In this document: positions 10,801 to 20,221 of the stretch, piece after piece
Layout: the number at the start of each line of letters is the position of its first letter
Position numbering within the stretch: the stretch's first letter is position 1
NCBI RefSeq assembly: GCF_947242115.1
Contig: NC_074728.1
Span: 4,584,701 to 4,648,700 of the forward strand
Length of the DNA stretch: 64,000 nucleotides
From: Biomphalaria glabrata
Taxonomy: Eukaryota; Mollusca; Gastropoda; Planorbidae
Reading direction: 5' to 3'
Program-made: the position numbers and the translations under genes
The notes under the pieces: generated by a model
Databases searched by the model: none
Told to the model about the DNA's origin: nothing
Seen by the model: only the letters and a program-made list of their open reading frames with translations

Positions 10801-13800
10801 GACAGGGACCCTTGTAGCACGACTTGTTTGGCGTCTGGACAAACGTAAGTGCTAGTCCAAGCAGGTCCTCTGGACAGTAACCGGACAATATGAAACAAAA
10901 AAAAAACATTCTTAAAGTGGAGCTCTCTATGGTGTTAAAGTGGTAAAACCCTTGGCTTCGTAACTGTAGCAGTTCTGAGTACGAATACCTGTGAACTCTG
11001 AGATTTTGAATATAAGGATTCTTAAAACGCCCTTAAGTCCAACAAACCTGGCATATTTTGTAAAATGTTTTACATAATTCGGAGTGTCCTTCAGAGTTGA
11101 AGATAGTTTACTTCCTAGTCCAAACCTTCTGCAGGACGACGGGGGATCGGAGCGGGCAGGGTTTGAACCCTCGACCGTCCATAAATCCGAACGACAGTCC
11201 AGCGCGCAAACCGCACGACCAGGCAGCCATCTGAGTGCGGTTGGTCAAAGTGCTGGCAAGACGAGACCGCTAGTTATAGAAAGCCTGAACACTGACCTGT
11301 AAACTGTAAGCAAGAGAGCCAATAGTTAGTCACAGGTCTATACGACGTGGCAACGAGCTATTGGTTTCCTTTGTCCATAGGCTGCGACGTCATATATCAG
11401 TGATGAGGCCTTCTATTACGGATGGTCTCGACTCGTTGCCATGCCGTACAGACCTGTGACATGGCAAAGAGCTATTGATGTTCAGTGCCCTCAGGTTGTG
11501 ACGTTACAAGTCAGTGTTCTATGACGATTGTTCTTGGTCAAGATGACGCCTCCGTTAACCGCCAGCCTTATAAAGAGCAACTTTTCATCATCTACCCCAC
11601 AGGTTGCGACAAAATGTGTATTTGTTCGCAAAAAAAAATTTTTTAAATACTTTAAAAAAAATATCAAAAAAACTCTGCATTTACAAATATATCTCTCAGT
11701 AAATGTTAAGTTATTTCCCTTTTTGATATCAAAGCAAAATAATCATCATAATAGGTTATTTGTTTAATTGATAAAAACATTTAGGGATGATAAATAATTG
11801 TTTAAATTTTCAACTTGAAAATGGATGAATGGATGTTGAAAAAATAACACGCGCAGTTATCTAAAGGGACAAAATCTTAAATATTTAGCTATATCTTTGA
11901 ATACTGAAAAAAAATAATTTCCTTTTTTGGTTTCAAAAACATTTAATTAATTACCAGTGGTTAATTGACTAATTGATTTTTTTAAAACTGAATCATGTAT
12001 TTGCCAATGAATCCGAGGGTGGGTGTGGGAGAAAAGACGAGTAAAAACTCCTTACCAGACTGACAGACAGACAGATTGAGTGGAAATAAGCTTTGAATAC
12101 AAATTTCGAGACAATGGAATGGCATAAGACAGTAAAACATTTACTCGCCCTCCTATCCCACACTGGTCTAGGTCCATATTTTGTAAAGAAAATAAAATAA
12201 AAATAAAATAAAATACCTATCCAAGAGGAAGGGGTTGCGATAACGGACAATACAATATAGTTTAAGCTTGGCTTCCGCCTTTTTTATGGGCCTAGCTACA
12301 GATCGTCTTTCGAATCTCCCTCCCCTCTCCCGATAAATATGAATGAGTATAGCAAAGTATGTAAACAAGTAGATGGTCAGGTCATGGAAAGTGAGGAGAA
12401 CAAGATGGTTGAGTGGTTGACCATTAGATCGACTTGCAGTGCCTATTGTCTTCAAACATTTATCTTTTGGATATAAGTGCTCTCATAGTATCCACATATC
12501 TCTTAATAATGATTACATATCATATAAGCAATAAGTAAACACTTTAGATCTTATAAGCTATATTTAAACACTACAGATCTTATAAGCTAAAGTCAAACAT
12601 TTTAGATCTTATAAGCTATACATAAACACTTTAGATCTTATAAGCTATACTTAAACACTTTAGATTAGTGGTGTAACTAGGGTGGGGGAGGTGGGGGTAG
12701 AAATTGAAAATCCCGCATCAGACAGAAATTCAAGGAACAAAGAGTCAAAAGCAAGAAATAAAAACAAATCGATTAAGAGAATAAAAACAAATCAACATTT
12801 GCGCCGATAGCGTTACAGGCGCACAAACCCGTTAACGATATGTGGTACGATATATATAGATTATAGGCCCCCGCATATGGTTTCTGGTTTCTGTTATGTT
12901 GTCTTTATATGAGAAAAGAGTCCTTGTAATTACAACTTTCCATAAGGATCAATAAAAAAAAGTCTTAGTCTTAGTCTTACATTTTTTTCTGACCTCTTTC
13001 TCTGATTGGTTAATTATAATTAACACGGGTTTACTCACAGTATCGTTTTCTAACACTATTCACTTTGTTACCAGTCTCGGGGTTCAAAACCTGGCTACGG
13101 TTGGTATTTTTGGATTCTCTAATTGTGAACCTGACAAACTTTGGATCGTAAAGGAGCTAGGTTGTTGCTATCCTCGTGAACCGTGGAATTATAGAGACTG
13201 ATCGCAAGGTCTGAAAGAGGTACCTTCACTCACTTTACATTGCGCCGTTATCTCCAATGTTCGGGTCATTTCTGTGTCCAGAGTAACTATTCAAAGAATG
13301 GAAGAGATTACCTTCTGCAAAGCCTTCTATTTGGATCCCTGAAATTCTTGTTTCTGAATTGAATTTTATAACTAGTGGACTCAGCGCGATAAAACTGGTC
13401 TGACATTTGGTTGCATTTCTGGACTTCAGCTCCTCTTGGCTAACTTCGGCTGACATTATCGAATCAACTGTGTAACAAGAAAAACATTAAAAATATATTA
13501 CATAAATAGAGAGCTGTAATGGTAGATCTCTACCTCTTTACCGCAATGGGCCCTTAAGCTGTGTAATACTGTGGTGCTTACCGTGCAGATATTGTTCCCC
13601 TCTCCCCCCGAGCTGTTTAATGCTGGGGTGCTTACCGTGCAGATATTGTTCACCTCTACCCCGAGCTGTTCAATGCTGTGGTGCTTACCGTGCAGATATT
13701 GTTCCCCTCTCCCCCGAGCTGTTCAATGCTGTGGTGCTTACCGTGCAGATATTGTTCCCCTCTACCCCGAGCTGTTCAATGCTGTGGTGCTTACCGTGCA

Positions 13801-14459
13801 GATATTGTTCCCCTCTCCCCCGAGCTGTTTAATGCTGTGGTGCTTACCGTGCAGATATTGTTCCCCCCCCCCGAGCTGTTCAATGTTGTGATGCTTACCG
13901 TGCAGATATTGTTCCCCTCTCCCCCGAGCTGTTCAATGTTGTGGTGCTTACCGTGCAGATATTGTTCAACTCTCCCCCGAGCTGTTCAATGTTGTGGTGC
14001 TTACCGTGCAGATATTGTTCACCTCTACCCCCGAGCTGTTCAATGCTGTGGTGCTTACCGTGCAGATATTGTTCACTTCTACCCCCGAGCTGTTCAATGC
14101 TGTGGTGCTTACCGTGCAGATATTGTTCACCTCTACCCCTGAGCTGTTCAATGCTGTGGTGCTTACCGTGAAGATATTGTTCACCTCTACCCCCGAACTA
14201 TTCAATGTTGTGGTGCTTACCGTGCAGATATTGTTCCCCTCTACCCCGAGTTGTTCAATGCTGTGGTGCTTACCGTGCAGATATTGTTCCCCTCTCCCCC
14301 CGAGCTGTTCAATGCTGTGGTGCTTACCGTACTGACACTGTTTCCCGAAGAAACCAGGCAGACATCTCTTGGTCTTACATTCTCCGTCAGTCTCACACTC
14401 CAGGTTCTCACAGCGACAGATTTTGTTACACAGTGAACCAAACCAACCGACTGGACACT
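4476..14459 (-). CDS. EGF-like / galactose-binding-like single-pass membrane receptor (3' part, six exons)
   Basis: Six minus-strand exons: 14459-14328, 13467-13312, 10869-10663, 8030-7830, 7000-6809 and 4840-4476. Every intron is phase 1 with AG and GT borders, and the joined frame is open for about 416 residues. Domain order: EGF-like, divergent galactose-binding-like (F5/8C fold), a second galactose-binding-like domain, EGF-like, transmembrane helix, short cytoplasmic tail. It is probably a plasma-membrane recognition or adhesion receptor related to molluscan MEGF/scavenger-like proteins; ligand unknown. The first visible exon begins in phase 1, so 5' exons with a signal peptide must lie further up; I did not find them. 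Two introns start with minisatellites that copy the splice donor. The exon calls are firm; the function is inference. Confidence 0.75.
4977..5260. repeat. Dispersed repeat with tRNA-like part (partner 58300-58570)
   Basis: Shares with 58300-58570: a ATTAGTTTG start, GATCTAGA-TAACA, GGTTACC/GGTAACC with CCACT, ATGAACATGGA-GATTGT, and GTTCACT-AGACTCAGA-GACGACC. On minus, GCCGAGTGGTTACC and GTTCGAATTCAGGTCG look like A and B boxes. It lies in the last intron of the receptor gene. Confidence 0.5.
5340..5520 (-). repeat. Dispersed family S, copy (CTGTCTGTCTG-type)
   Basis: Reverse complement has AAGCTT/AGGTTATATCAACT, CTGTCAGTCTGTCTGTCTG, a GTAAAAGGTTTGTACACTT block and CCCAATCTCGGATCAAG. The same ordered blocks are at 11880-12110 and 42120-42320 on minus and at 34290-34690 and 51165-51310 on plus. 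An old interspersed repeat of about 300 bp, class unknown. Confidence 0.55.
5521..6190. other. Receptor intron, no feature recognised
   Basis: Lies within the last intron. The short tRNA-like words near 5830-6040 (CTCTACCGCTCAGCCA) hint at an old SINE on minus, but I could not define its ends. Confidence 0.3.
6191..6478. mobile_element. hAT-like MITE
   Basis: Starts CAGCGGCTCTAAACC and TCGGCGACCCCC, ends GGTCGCGACC then GATGAGAACCCCTA, so the ends are inverted copies of a GGTTCTCAACC-GTCGCGACC core. Non-coding. Similar elements: 6518-6712, 36697-36905 and, more distantly, 63490-63660. Confidence 0.65.
6518..6712. mobile_element. hAT-like MITE with imperfect 8-bp flanks
   Basis: Begins CAGGGGTTCTCAACATGTGG and ends AAAAGGTTGAGAACCGCTG. 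Flanking 8-mers CTCTACCA and CTCTACGC agree at six of eight places, as expected of hAT target duplications. Non-coding, in a receptor intron. Confidence 0.7.
6809..7000 (-). CDS. Receptor exon: second half of galactose-binding-like domain 2
   Basis: Acceptor TTGATTTCAG, donor ATATGGAG/GTATTC. Encodes SKESQIFLLQLHADENDTIM and ends MTVCELEAYGG, the classic LCEVEVYG-like terminus. 192 nt, phase 1. It continues in frame from 7830-8030. Confidence 0.8.
7200..7425 (+). repeat. Dispersed repeat, copy 2 of 2 (partner 405-640)
   Basis: Carries the same ordered blocks as 405-640 (CTAGACCTAG, CCATGTGGCCAAC, CTAGTAGTTCTAG, CCAGGTTCCATGAAG). Within a receptor intron; non-coding. Confidence 0.5.
7830..8030 (-). 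CDS. Receptor exon: first half of galactose-binding-like domain 2
   Basis: Acceptor TTTTAATTTAG, donor AGGC/GTAAGT. Encodes NLALKQVTTMSTSTVNETG, then LAVDGRLDECAA and VVLSEIVIYFRR. The N(L/V)ALxQ..., (L/A)VDG and the hydrophobic end are hallmarks of fucolectin/F5/8C domains. 201 nt, phase 1. Confidence 0.8.
8535..9072 (+). mobile_element. LINE fragment, C-terminal ORF2
   Basis: One open frame of 178 codons overlaps another frame at its start. Visible motifs: SVLLYGSETW, FVNRCLRWILGIRWPEK, KWSWRGHTMRKP, NPQGKRKVGRPKQTWKR and a terminal NQVRWRGVVVALCS. This is the end of an endonuclease/RT LINE widely found in corals and molluscs. 5' truncated, with one frame change near the start, so fairly young compared with its neighbours. 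It sits inside a receptor intron in antisense. Confidence 0.75.
9073..9717. other. Receptor intron, no feature recognised
   Basis: Unstructured intronic DNA between the LINE fragment and the 43-bp array; one poly-G run near 9567. Confidence 0.35.
9718..10706. repeat. 43-bp minisatellite, 23 copies, seeded in a coding exon
   Basis: GAACATAAACAG starts at 9723 and again at 10669, exactly 22 x 43 bp later, with no length change between. The upper end is the last 43 bp of receptor exon 10663-10869; there the repeat reads coding sequence. Each intronic unit, on minus, has CGAGGAG/GTAGAG or /GTAAGG, so each holds a candidate 5' splice site. Confidence 0.95.
10663..10869 (-). CDS. Receptor exon: second half of galactose-binding-like domain 1
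   Basis: Acceptor TTACTGTCCAG, donor CGAGGAG/GTAGGG. Encodes DLLGLALTFVQTPNKSCYKG at the start and ends with RRLCAVYVRG, the LCxVxVxG end typical of the fold. 207 nt, phase 1 both ends. The last 43 bp of the exon are the seed of the 23-copy array that follows in the intron. Confidence 0.7.
10925..11040 (+). mobile_element. SINE family A, partial copy
   Basis: Blocks GTGGTAAAACCCTTGGCTTC, GAGATTTTGAATATAAGGATT and AAACGCCCTTAAGTCC match the head of the family best seen at 53013-53278. The 3' half is missing. Confidence 0.45.
11066..11233 (-). mobile_element. SINE family B copy
   Basis: Reverse complement starts ATGGCTGCCTGGTCGTGCGG, has GGGTTCAAACCC and ends near GAAGGACACTCCG. See the copy at 4085-4256. 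It lies in intron 2 of the visible receptor gene. Confidence 0.65.
11234..12535. other. Receptor intron with one old repeat
   Basis: Holds a family S copy at about 11880-12110 (ACAGACAGACAGATTGAGTGG and CCGAGGGTGGGTGTGGG). The rest is AT-rich DNA with no recognised feature. Confidence 0.4.
12536..12667. repeat. Short tandem array, about 29 bp x 5
   Basis: Five imperfect copies of AAACACTTTAGATCTTATAAGCTATA with small length changes. Confidence 0.8.
12880..12982 (+). mobile_element. LINE 3' tail, (AGTCTT)n ending
   Basis: TTACAACTTTCCATAAGGATCAATAAA followed by AGTCTTAGTCTTAGTCTT is the short 3' UTR and repeat tail seen on many invertebrate LINEs. No coding part is attached. Confidence 0.5.
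13312..13467 (-). CDS. Receptor exon: first half of galactose-binding-like domain 1
   Basis: Acceptor TTACACAG, donor GCAGAAG/GTAATC. Contains IALSPLVIKFNSETRISGIQ followed by IEGFAE, matching the strand-rich first half of F5/8C-like folds in snail receptors. 156 nt, phase 1 both ends. It joins in frame to the exon at 10869. Confidence 0.65.
13571..14327. repeat. 53-bp minisatellite, 14-15 copies, starting at a splice donor
   Basis: GTGCTTACCGT recurs at 13574, 13628, 13681, 13734, 13787, 13840, 13891 (one change), 13944, 13997, 14051, 14105, 14159, 14213, 14266 and 14320: spacing 51-54 bp. The copy at 14320 is the true donor of receptor exon 14328-14459. On minus every unit gives ACG/GTAAGCAC, identical to that donor for ten bases. 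The open frames across it are repeat artefacts. Confidence 0.95.
14328..14459 (-). CDS. Receptor exon: EGF-like domain
   Basis: Acceptor CACTGCCAG, donor TACG/GTAAGCAC. It encodes ECPVGWFGSLCNKICRCENL and a second half with GECKTKRCLPGFFGKQCQY. Eight cysteines in the spacing of the MEGF/scavenger type of EGF-like repeat. Length is 132 nt, phase 1 at both ends, so it could be skipped or repeated without frame change. The 53-bp array 13571-14327 begins at its donor. Confidence 0.75.
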
Positions 14460-14689
14460 CTGGCAGTGCTGGTAGTGCGAGAGATGTGACAAGGTGATGT
14501 GTGATAGTGAAATGATACTGAATTTGTATTATTTATATAAACACATACATGATTCTACACATATAGATTTTAAAAACTATAAGTGTTCCATAAGGATTCC
14601 ATAGAATGACAGAGAGAGCCAGAAAATACGTCTCCATGTTGGTATCTGTGTTTGTATGTGTAAAAAACTTTCCCTTACAGACCATGCTG

Positions 14690-14890
14690 TCTATAGAGTC
14701 ATCTGTTTATTTGGCCCACGGTTAACGAGAGTTTCAAGTGGCCAGCATAACTAATATCAAATACCCATTAGAGTTAGGTAGAATAAAGATCCCGAAATAT
14801 AAATTCCTGTCCTCAGCAAGATTTGAACCTGGGACACTGGGGTTAAGCCAAGCGCTTTACCACTCAGCCACCGTGCTCCCGTTTCTAGAT
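14690..14890 (-). mobile_element. SINE family A copy
   Basis: On minus: GTGGCTGAGTGGTAAAGCGC, then TTCAAATCTTGCTG, GGGATCTTTATTC and the GGCCACTTG/CGTTAACCGTGGGCC block. Upstream of the first visible receptor exon. Confidence 0.6.
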
Positions 14891-15094
14891 GTGTCCCCAA
14901 AGTATAATACTGTGTTTCTACGTGAGTCCCCAAGGGTGTCTCTATGTTCCTACATGTTTGTCCTAAGTGTGTCTCTGTCTTCGTTTTTCTGTTTCTACTC
15001 GTGTCTCCAAAGTGTGTTTATGTTTATGCGTGTGTCGTTCTTAATGTGTCTTGTGTTTCTATGTGAGATTCATGAATAAAGAATATTCACATTT

Positions 15095-15545
15095 GACTAC
15101 AGTAACAGCTTTAGTAAAATCACTAAATTAAGAAAGCTTTCAATACAGAAGACTTAAAAGTAAAGTAGCAATTATACATAAAACACTGAGACATAATCTT
15201 CAAATACAAAATGTGTCCATGTGTGTCCCCCAAATAGTGTCTTATGTTTATAAGTATGTGTCGTACTCTTATCTTATCTTATCTTATATAATACAGACGT
15301 TACTTCAAAAAGAAGATGATTACGTCCTACGCGTCATGCATTTAGTCATGCATATTAACCAATGACTAAAATTCTGCCAAGTCACTGGTTTTCCTGGTTA
15401 GCTCAGGCAACCCATTCCATGCTCTAATAGCACTAGGGAAGAAGGAGTATTTGTACAAATTTGTCCTAGCGTATGGGACGAGGAATGTGCCTTTATCTTT
15501 GTGTCTTTCAGAGTATTTTATTACTCTAACAATAACAAAACCATG
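15095..15545. mobile_element. LINE 3'-end copies in two orientations
   Basis: 15095-15205 (plus) matches 61030-61150 (TCACATTTGACT, AGTAAAGTAGCAATTATACA, AAAACACTGA). 15260-15545 (minus) is the 3' end of the same family: reverse complement reads GGCACATTCCTCGTCCCATA ... GACGTTACTT ... ending in ATAAGATAAGAT repeats. Two insertions, or one broken by inversion. Confidence 0.65.
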
Positions 15546-16091
15546 TTACATTCAAAGCTTTAGTACACTGAATGACAAACAACCACACACATAGTAGAGA
15601 TCACAACACGAAATAGGGTCAGTACACAGTCTAACAAATGGAAACAAACACTAGGGGCGACAATTGGACAAATAAATTCACGACAGTGTTCACCCTTACA
15701 TTATACAACAATGAATTTCATTTTTTTATGGAAGGGAGATTATAAAATAGGGAGAATACATTCACTAAGAATTTAAAAAATATTGTAAATCAAACAGGAA
15801 ATAAAGGTATGGCATATATACAATGTAAAGCGACCAGAGTTGACATTTCAATGTTCATGGAAAAAAGAAAAGACATAGCTAATATTTGTTTAAAGATCTA
15901 AAAATGCAAATAACATGAAGTTAAGTAAGAACGTAAGTGTAAGCCAATGTTTCTGAAACTGTGAGCGTTTTCACAGAACAGAGGGAAAAGGGGTCTAATT
16001 TTCTAGTAAGATATTTAGAGGGAGGACATATGATTGTCTATTTACTTATCAAGAGAGAATTTTTGTTTTAATTTTAGTAATGAATCCAGGT
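15546..16091. other. Intergenic, no feature recognised
   Basis: AT-rich unique-looking sequence; no exon pattern found on either strand. Confidence 0.3.
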
Positions 16092-16575
16092 TTTATCTTC
16101 TTATCTTATATTCAAAGAAGAAGATGATTACGTCCTGCGCGTCATGCATTCAGTCATGCATATTAACCAACGACCTAAATTCTGCCAAGTCACTGGTTTT
16201 CATGGCTAGCTCAGGCAACCCATTCCATGCTCTAATAGCACTAGGGAAGAAGGAGTGTTTGTACAAATTTGTCCTAGCATATTGGACGAGTGTATAGAAA
16301 TCTCTTAATTAACCATAGACATACTCAGAAAGACACACAGATAAAGGCACATATCTTATTCCATTCGCTAGAACGAATTTATACAAGTTCTCCCTTTTTT
16401 TGTGCCCTTAGAGAATGGAATTGGGTTGCCTTAATCAGCCAGAAAAACCAACGACTTAGCCGACTTTATTTTAAGTCATTGATTAACATGCATGAATAGA
16501 TTGAAACATGATAGTGAATTGCGTTGGACGTAATTATCTACTTTTTTTTTTCGTAGTAACGTCTGTAATATATAA
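16092..16575. mobile_element. Head-to-head pair of LINE 3' ends
   Basis: 16092-16292 is on minus and 16293-16575 on plus; both carry the end of the family at 60800-61425. The plus arm encodes RHTQKDTQIKAHILFHS and FFCALREWNWVAL, against RHKDKGTFLVPYAR and FFPSAIRAWNGLP in the better copy. The arms differ clearly, so they are separate old copies and not a recent palindrome. Confidence 0.65.
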
Positions 16576-16867
16576 AATAGGACCATCGAAAATACATTTT
16601 ACTCACCATGGTGACAGACTACTATGACGACTAAAAGAAAACTTACAAACATTTGTTAGTCATTTCCTTAGTATTTAGACACACTCCAGACAGAGAGATC
16701 TAGATCTAGATTTATTGTGATATAGCAAATGCGAGAATGCTGCAAATCGATGTTAAACGTACTATAATAAAAAGTTGAATTTTTCTTTTTTGACGTGAAA
16801 CTAAAAATAGGTGTGAAATAGTATTTTAGTTTTTAAGAGCATAGATATAAATATAGTTAATGTCTTC

Positions 16868-17125
16868 TTCTTATCTTATATAATACAGACGTTACTTCAG
16901 AAAAGAAGATGATTACGTCCTACGCGTCATGCATTTAGTCATGCATGTTAACCAATGTCTTAAATTCTGCCAAGTCACTGGATTTCCTGACTGGCTCAGG
17001 CAACCCATTCCGTGCTCACTAGGGAAGAAGGAGCATTTGTACAAATTTGTCCTAGCATATGGAACAAGGAATGTGCCATTATCTTTGTGTCTTTGTATGT
17101 CTATGGTTAAGAGATTCCTATACAC
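16868..17125 (-). mobile_element. LINE 3' end, same family
   Basis: Minus translation includes RHKDNGTFLVPYARTNLYK; at the 3' side lies the GACGTAATCATCTTC...ATAAGATAAG tail. Further 3' ends of this family: 25925-26065, 42410-42595 and 47542-47592, all minus. Confidence 0.65.
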
Positions 17126-17742
17126 TTAGCCTCAGAATCAAGCTCCTTCAAAATTTTATGAAAACGTTTTATTTTTCTATAAATGAGAATAATACTAGCA
17201 TCTTGAGTCCTAGCCCAGGATGTTGTGGCCGTCGGTTGTTGTTTTTTTTTAGAAAAGAAGGGTATTTATATTTTAAGTTTCAATTAACGTGGTGAGTCAT
17301 AGCTAGCCTCTTATATTACTACAATTTGTAGTGGAGTGGCTTGAACAAAGCATGCTTTCCAGCCGGAATGCCATCTCCTCCGGTTGCTTATTACGTCAAT
17401 AAGAAGAACTGAACGGAAGCCTTATTACAAATGCCTTCCCCCATTACCCCCCCCCCCCCACACACACACACACTGTCCAGAAAAGATCTTGGACCACAGC
17501 AACTGGGCATGTTATAGGCATGAAAAATGCTCCCTATAAAAATGCAATTATTTTGGGTGCAGGAAAGGTTCAAGATTTTTGTACATTGTAGTCAATGAAT
17601 AAAAATATATGAGTGTTGTATCAATTTCTTCCTTGATTTTTCTATACAAATATTTATGTTCTAGGTTTTAAAAAAAAAAGAAAAGAAGTTTACATAATCT
17701 AAACACTTTTCCATTTACGATTAATAAGTTAGTTTTAGTTTT
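17126..17742. other. Intergenic with remnant SINE
   Basis: A worn piece of the Deu-like SINE (GATCTTGGACCACAGC, GGCATGAAAAATGCTCCCTA) lies at about 17480-17545, next to a C run and (CA)n near 17447-17473. Nothing else seen. Confidence 0.35.
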
Positions 17743-18003
17743 TGTCAAAAGTATAGATACGTACCTGTCAAAACTATAGATACGTACCTGTCAAAACTAT
17801 AGATACGAACCTGTCAAAACTATAAATACGTACCTGTCAAAACTATAGATACGTACCTGTCAAAACTATAGATACGTGCCTGTCAAAAGTATAGATACGT
17901 ACCTGTCAAAACTATAGATACGTACCTGTCAAAACTATAGATACGTACCTGTCAAAACTATAGATACGTACCTCTCAAAACTATAGATACGTACATTTCA
18001 AAA
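17743..18003. repeat. 23-bp minisatellite, about 11 copies
   Basis: Unit GATACGTACCTGTCAAAACTATA, with a few base changes and almost no length change. Confidence 0.92.
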
Positions 18004-19490
18004 TCCTTTACTTATTGATCGTTATAATAAAATCAATATTTCCGTGCAGTCAACGTGATTTCTGGAACTCATTCTTGTCTTACACTCCGAGTTTTCATTT
18101 CTGCTGTCAATGCACCCCACCCATTATTTAACCTGATTTTTGTTAATTTACTTTATCGATTGACTTGGTGACGCAAATGCTATACAAATATTTCAATACG
18201 CAGTCCTTCTGGAAAAGTAAATTCAATATTTAATTTCATTTCTGCATCAGCAATTCTACCAAAAACTTTAAACATGTGGCAAGCGTGTGAAAAAGATCTG
18301 TCTTTCGATCTATGAATTTAAAGTTTTCTTTCACGGTAAGGTTAGTAAATGTGTATGATAATATAAAATCTATAATAGGTATAATAATCATCATAAGCGT
18401 AATCATCATAGTTATAGAAAAGACAATGGATTTCAATTGACTAGTCTTTATGAATATAGCAAAATCTGGAGGTAATTTTGCAGTGTTGATATGGTATTAA
18501 TGTTTTATTTATCCCCTACTTTCGCGAAGTCAGAATTTTATTCCACAAAATTATTTTATGGATGTGTGATGATGTAATGAACCCTGCACACCGTGTTAGA
18601 AGAGGCTTTATCTAATAGATAAAGCGGAAAGTAAGGTGTATGTATGTATGTATTTATGTATGAATGTATGTATGTATTGTGAGACACTTGGTATTATTAG
18701 TTTGTATAGAGATGCACAATAGTTGAGACTTTGAACGCGACATTTAGTGACGTCACGACCTAGTTGGGCTATAGATTATTTATGTTAATATAGGTATCAG
18801 GATTTCAGAGGAATAAAGTGATATTACGACTGTGGCCGTTTTAGTATTAAGCGTCATTTAAGTTTGTATAACGGTTTGGACTTAGTCTTTCTACTTTTTA
18901 CATGTGTAGGTCTTGTTGCATGTTAGTTGATTACATCGAATACACCCGTGCAAGAAACGCAGACACTTCCAGAGTAATCTGTCGAAGTCAGACAGCCATC
19001 ATCAACTACAAGTGCAAGGCCTATCACAGTATGTATGTATGCCCTGCAAAGAAATTAAAACCTTTAGACCAATCTTGAAAAAAAAAATGTCATAAATGTT
19101 CCTTACATCATGGCAGAGACCGTAGTGTATGTTTAACTATCCCAGGCACAACTGAGCCCCGAAAATAAATATAAAAATAGCTAAATTTAACTTTATTAAA
19201 GAACGAAACATTTTAACAAATCGGATAGGCTCGCTTTTTTTTTTAGCTAAAAGTATCTGTATTAAGAACGAAACCTGATAACAAATCGGGTAAACCCGTT
19301 TTCACAGTATTTTATATTTGTTTTGAATGTATCAATTTAACAGGTAAACCCATTCTCGCAATCAACTTTTATTTTCGTGGCCATAGGGGAAAAAAAACCT
19401 TGGAAGGAAGATCAGCTAAGTTTGACATAGATCAAAATCCGATCCACTAGATTAGTAATACCCAAACTATGGCCAGGGGGTAATAACCGG
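18004..19490. other. Intergenic, no gene supported
   Basis: AT-rich. A TAATAGATAAAGCGGAAAGTAAGG block followed by (GTAT)n at 18615-18680 recurs near 45985-46015, marking a small dispersed repeat. A minus-strand cysteine-containing stretch at 18025-18100 has in-frame stops just upstream and is not called as an exon. Confidence 0.35.
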
Positions 19491-20221
19491 ATAGTCATAA
19501 TTATATATTTCAATTATCCGTTAATATAGTTAATTTTCAGGTGTATTATGTTTAAACTAAAATCTTAGTTTGTTTCGGAATTATAAGGTCCACATATTAA
19601 TTTATTGCGCTTATTTCTCTATTTATACATTGTGTAGTGCACTCACTCGTCACTAAGAGTTTAGACAATAAGGCTAAGTTAAAGAGGATAAGACATTCGT
19701 TATTAAATTATGTTTTATTATATGCATTTTTGCCTAGAATATTTATTTTTCTGTACTTCAGACAATATTTTTTCTTTTTTTTTTTTTTTTTTGTTATTCT
19801 CGCGTGGTATTCATATGGTTTGTTGTCTCGCTTTATCCGGGGTTCGAACCCAGCGCCCCGCCATATAGCGCCGACCTGAGAATGATTAAGGATTGGATAT
19901 AATTATCTTCCGAAGGAGCATCCAAAACATATTGAACAAAAAAAAACTTGATTGCCCTGGGATGCCACTTTAAAATAGTATGAACAATTCAAACAGAGTG
20001 TTGTAAATCCACCTGTTTTTCTTATATCCAGATACTTTTCTTTGACATTTACTTCTTGTAGAGCCATTAGTTGTGATTTGATTATATGGCATATCGGCAA
20101 TTTTTAAGTCGGGCACATTCTCTTAAATCCAACACCTTTTTTTTAAAAAAAAAACTTGTATAGATCCCTTCTCGTAGATAAATAAATTTGTCGTCAATTT
20201 TCATACTTTCAGTACACCCAA
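19491..20221 (+). repeat. Left copy of a composite dispersed repeat (partner 29440-30560)
   Basis: Shares AATTATCCGTTAAT, TTTATTG, TATACA-TGTGTAGTGC/TTAATGCTC, CAATAAG and AAAGAGGA-AAGAC with 29490-29690, then a SINE (19799-19945), then GAGTGTTGTA-ATCCA. It leads straight into the 21-bp array. Confidence 0.5.
19799..19945 (+). mobile_element. SINE family D copy
   Basis: Blocks CTCGCGTGGTAT, GGGGTTCGAACCCAGCG, ATAGCGCCGACCT, GGAGCATCCAAAACAT. The same order is at 30206-30355 (CGTGGTAT, GGGATTTGAACCCAGCG, ACAGCGCCGACCT, GGAGCATCTGAAACAT). Confidence 0.6.

Noticed and set aside
13571-14335. Open frames over the 53-bp array (for example NSSGVEVNNICTVSTT on minus)
   Set aside because: They lie in a different frame from the adjacent EGF exon and arise from repeat periodicity.
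18025-18100. Possible extra EGF-like receptor exon on minus (CIDSRNENSECKTRM)
   Set aside because: In-frame stop right after the only acceptor-like AG, and no donor in phase 1.
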